In this document: piece by piece, positions 5,797 through 5,816 of the stretch
Layout of the letters: each line of letters begins with the position of its first letter
Position numbering within the stretch: position 1 is the stretch's first letter
Assembly: GCA_016206275.1 (NCBI GenBank)
Contig: JACQRY010000222.1
Span: 1 to 5,816 of the forward strand
Reading direction: 5' to 3'
DNA from: Nitrososphaerota archaeon
Lineage (GTDB): Archaea; Thermoproteota; Nitrososphaeria; Nitrososphaerales; JACQRY01
Length of the DNA: 5,816 nt
Notes under the pieces: generated by a model
Told to the model about the DNA's origin: nothing
Databases searched by the model: none
The model's input: only the letters and a program-made list of their open reading frames with translations
Program-made: the position numbers and the translations under genes

Positions 5797-5816
5797 GTCC
5801 GGGTTGCAGACGCTAC

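Noticed and set aside
1..5816. tRNA genes, CRISPR repeats, insertion-sequence ends or transposase genes
   Set aside because: I scanned by eye for TΨC-like motifs, regularly spaced repeats and terminal inverted repeats with a transposase, and found none.

Overview
The window looks archaeal, most likely from the TACK side (Thaumarchaeota, Aigarchaeota, Bathyarchaeota or Crenarchaeota). The evidence is a NurA-type nuclease gene overlapping a HerA-type hexameric DNA-translocase gene, a short archaeal-style dCTP deaminase/dUTPase-fold protein, strong Shine-Dalgarno motifs combined with TTG and GTG starts, and frequent AGA/AGG/ATA codons. The lineage is an inference; no rRNA or tRNA gene is present to settle it.

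Left part (1-1185). A gene that runs off the left edge on the minus strand (1-169) encodes the N-terminus of a TupA-like tungstate-binding ABC-transporter protein: a membrane or signal segment followed by the characteristic LATTTS-KDTG stretch. It is divergent from a plus-strand CorA-family divalent metal channel gene (325-1185, GMN motif and MPEL loop). The 155-bp spacer holds the control regions of both genes and three inverted repeats. One can fold into a hairpin that covers the corA ribosome binding site.

Central part (1299-4882). Two long genes, both starting with TTG and overlapping by 4 nt (TTGA), encode a NurA-like nuclease of 602 aa and a HerA-like ATPase of 592 aa. These are the two halves of a DNA end-resection machine. 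The NurA protein is far longer than typical members (roughly 300-450 aa). It carries what looks like a winged-helix domain between the second and third conserved NurA motifs, plus a charged C-terminal tail. Neither mre11 nor rad50, the usual archaeal partners, lies next to the pair in this window.

Right part (4903-5816). A HIT-family nucleotide hydrolase gene follows herA after 20 bp and is probably co-transcribed. It converges with, and overlaps by 9 bp, a minus-strand gene of the dCTP deaminase/dUTPase fold. That protein has proline where the deaminase needs its catalytic glutamate, so it is probably a dUTPase rather than a dCTP deaminase. The nurA-herA-HIT-dut grouping has a DNA repair and nucleotide-pool hygiene theme, while the tupA/corA pair concerns metal ion uptake.

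No RNA genes, insertion sequences, CRISPR arrays or long repeats were seen. There is no stretch over 300 bases without a gene.
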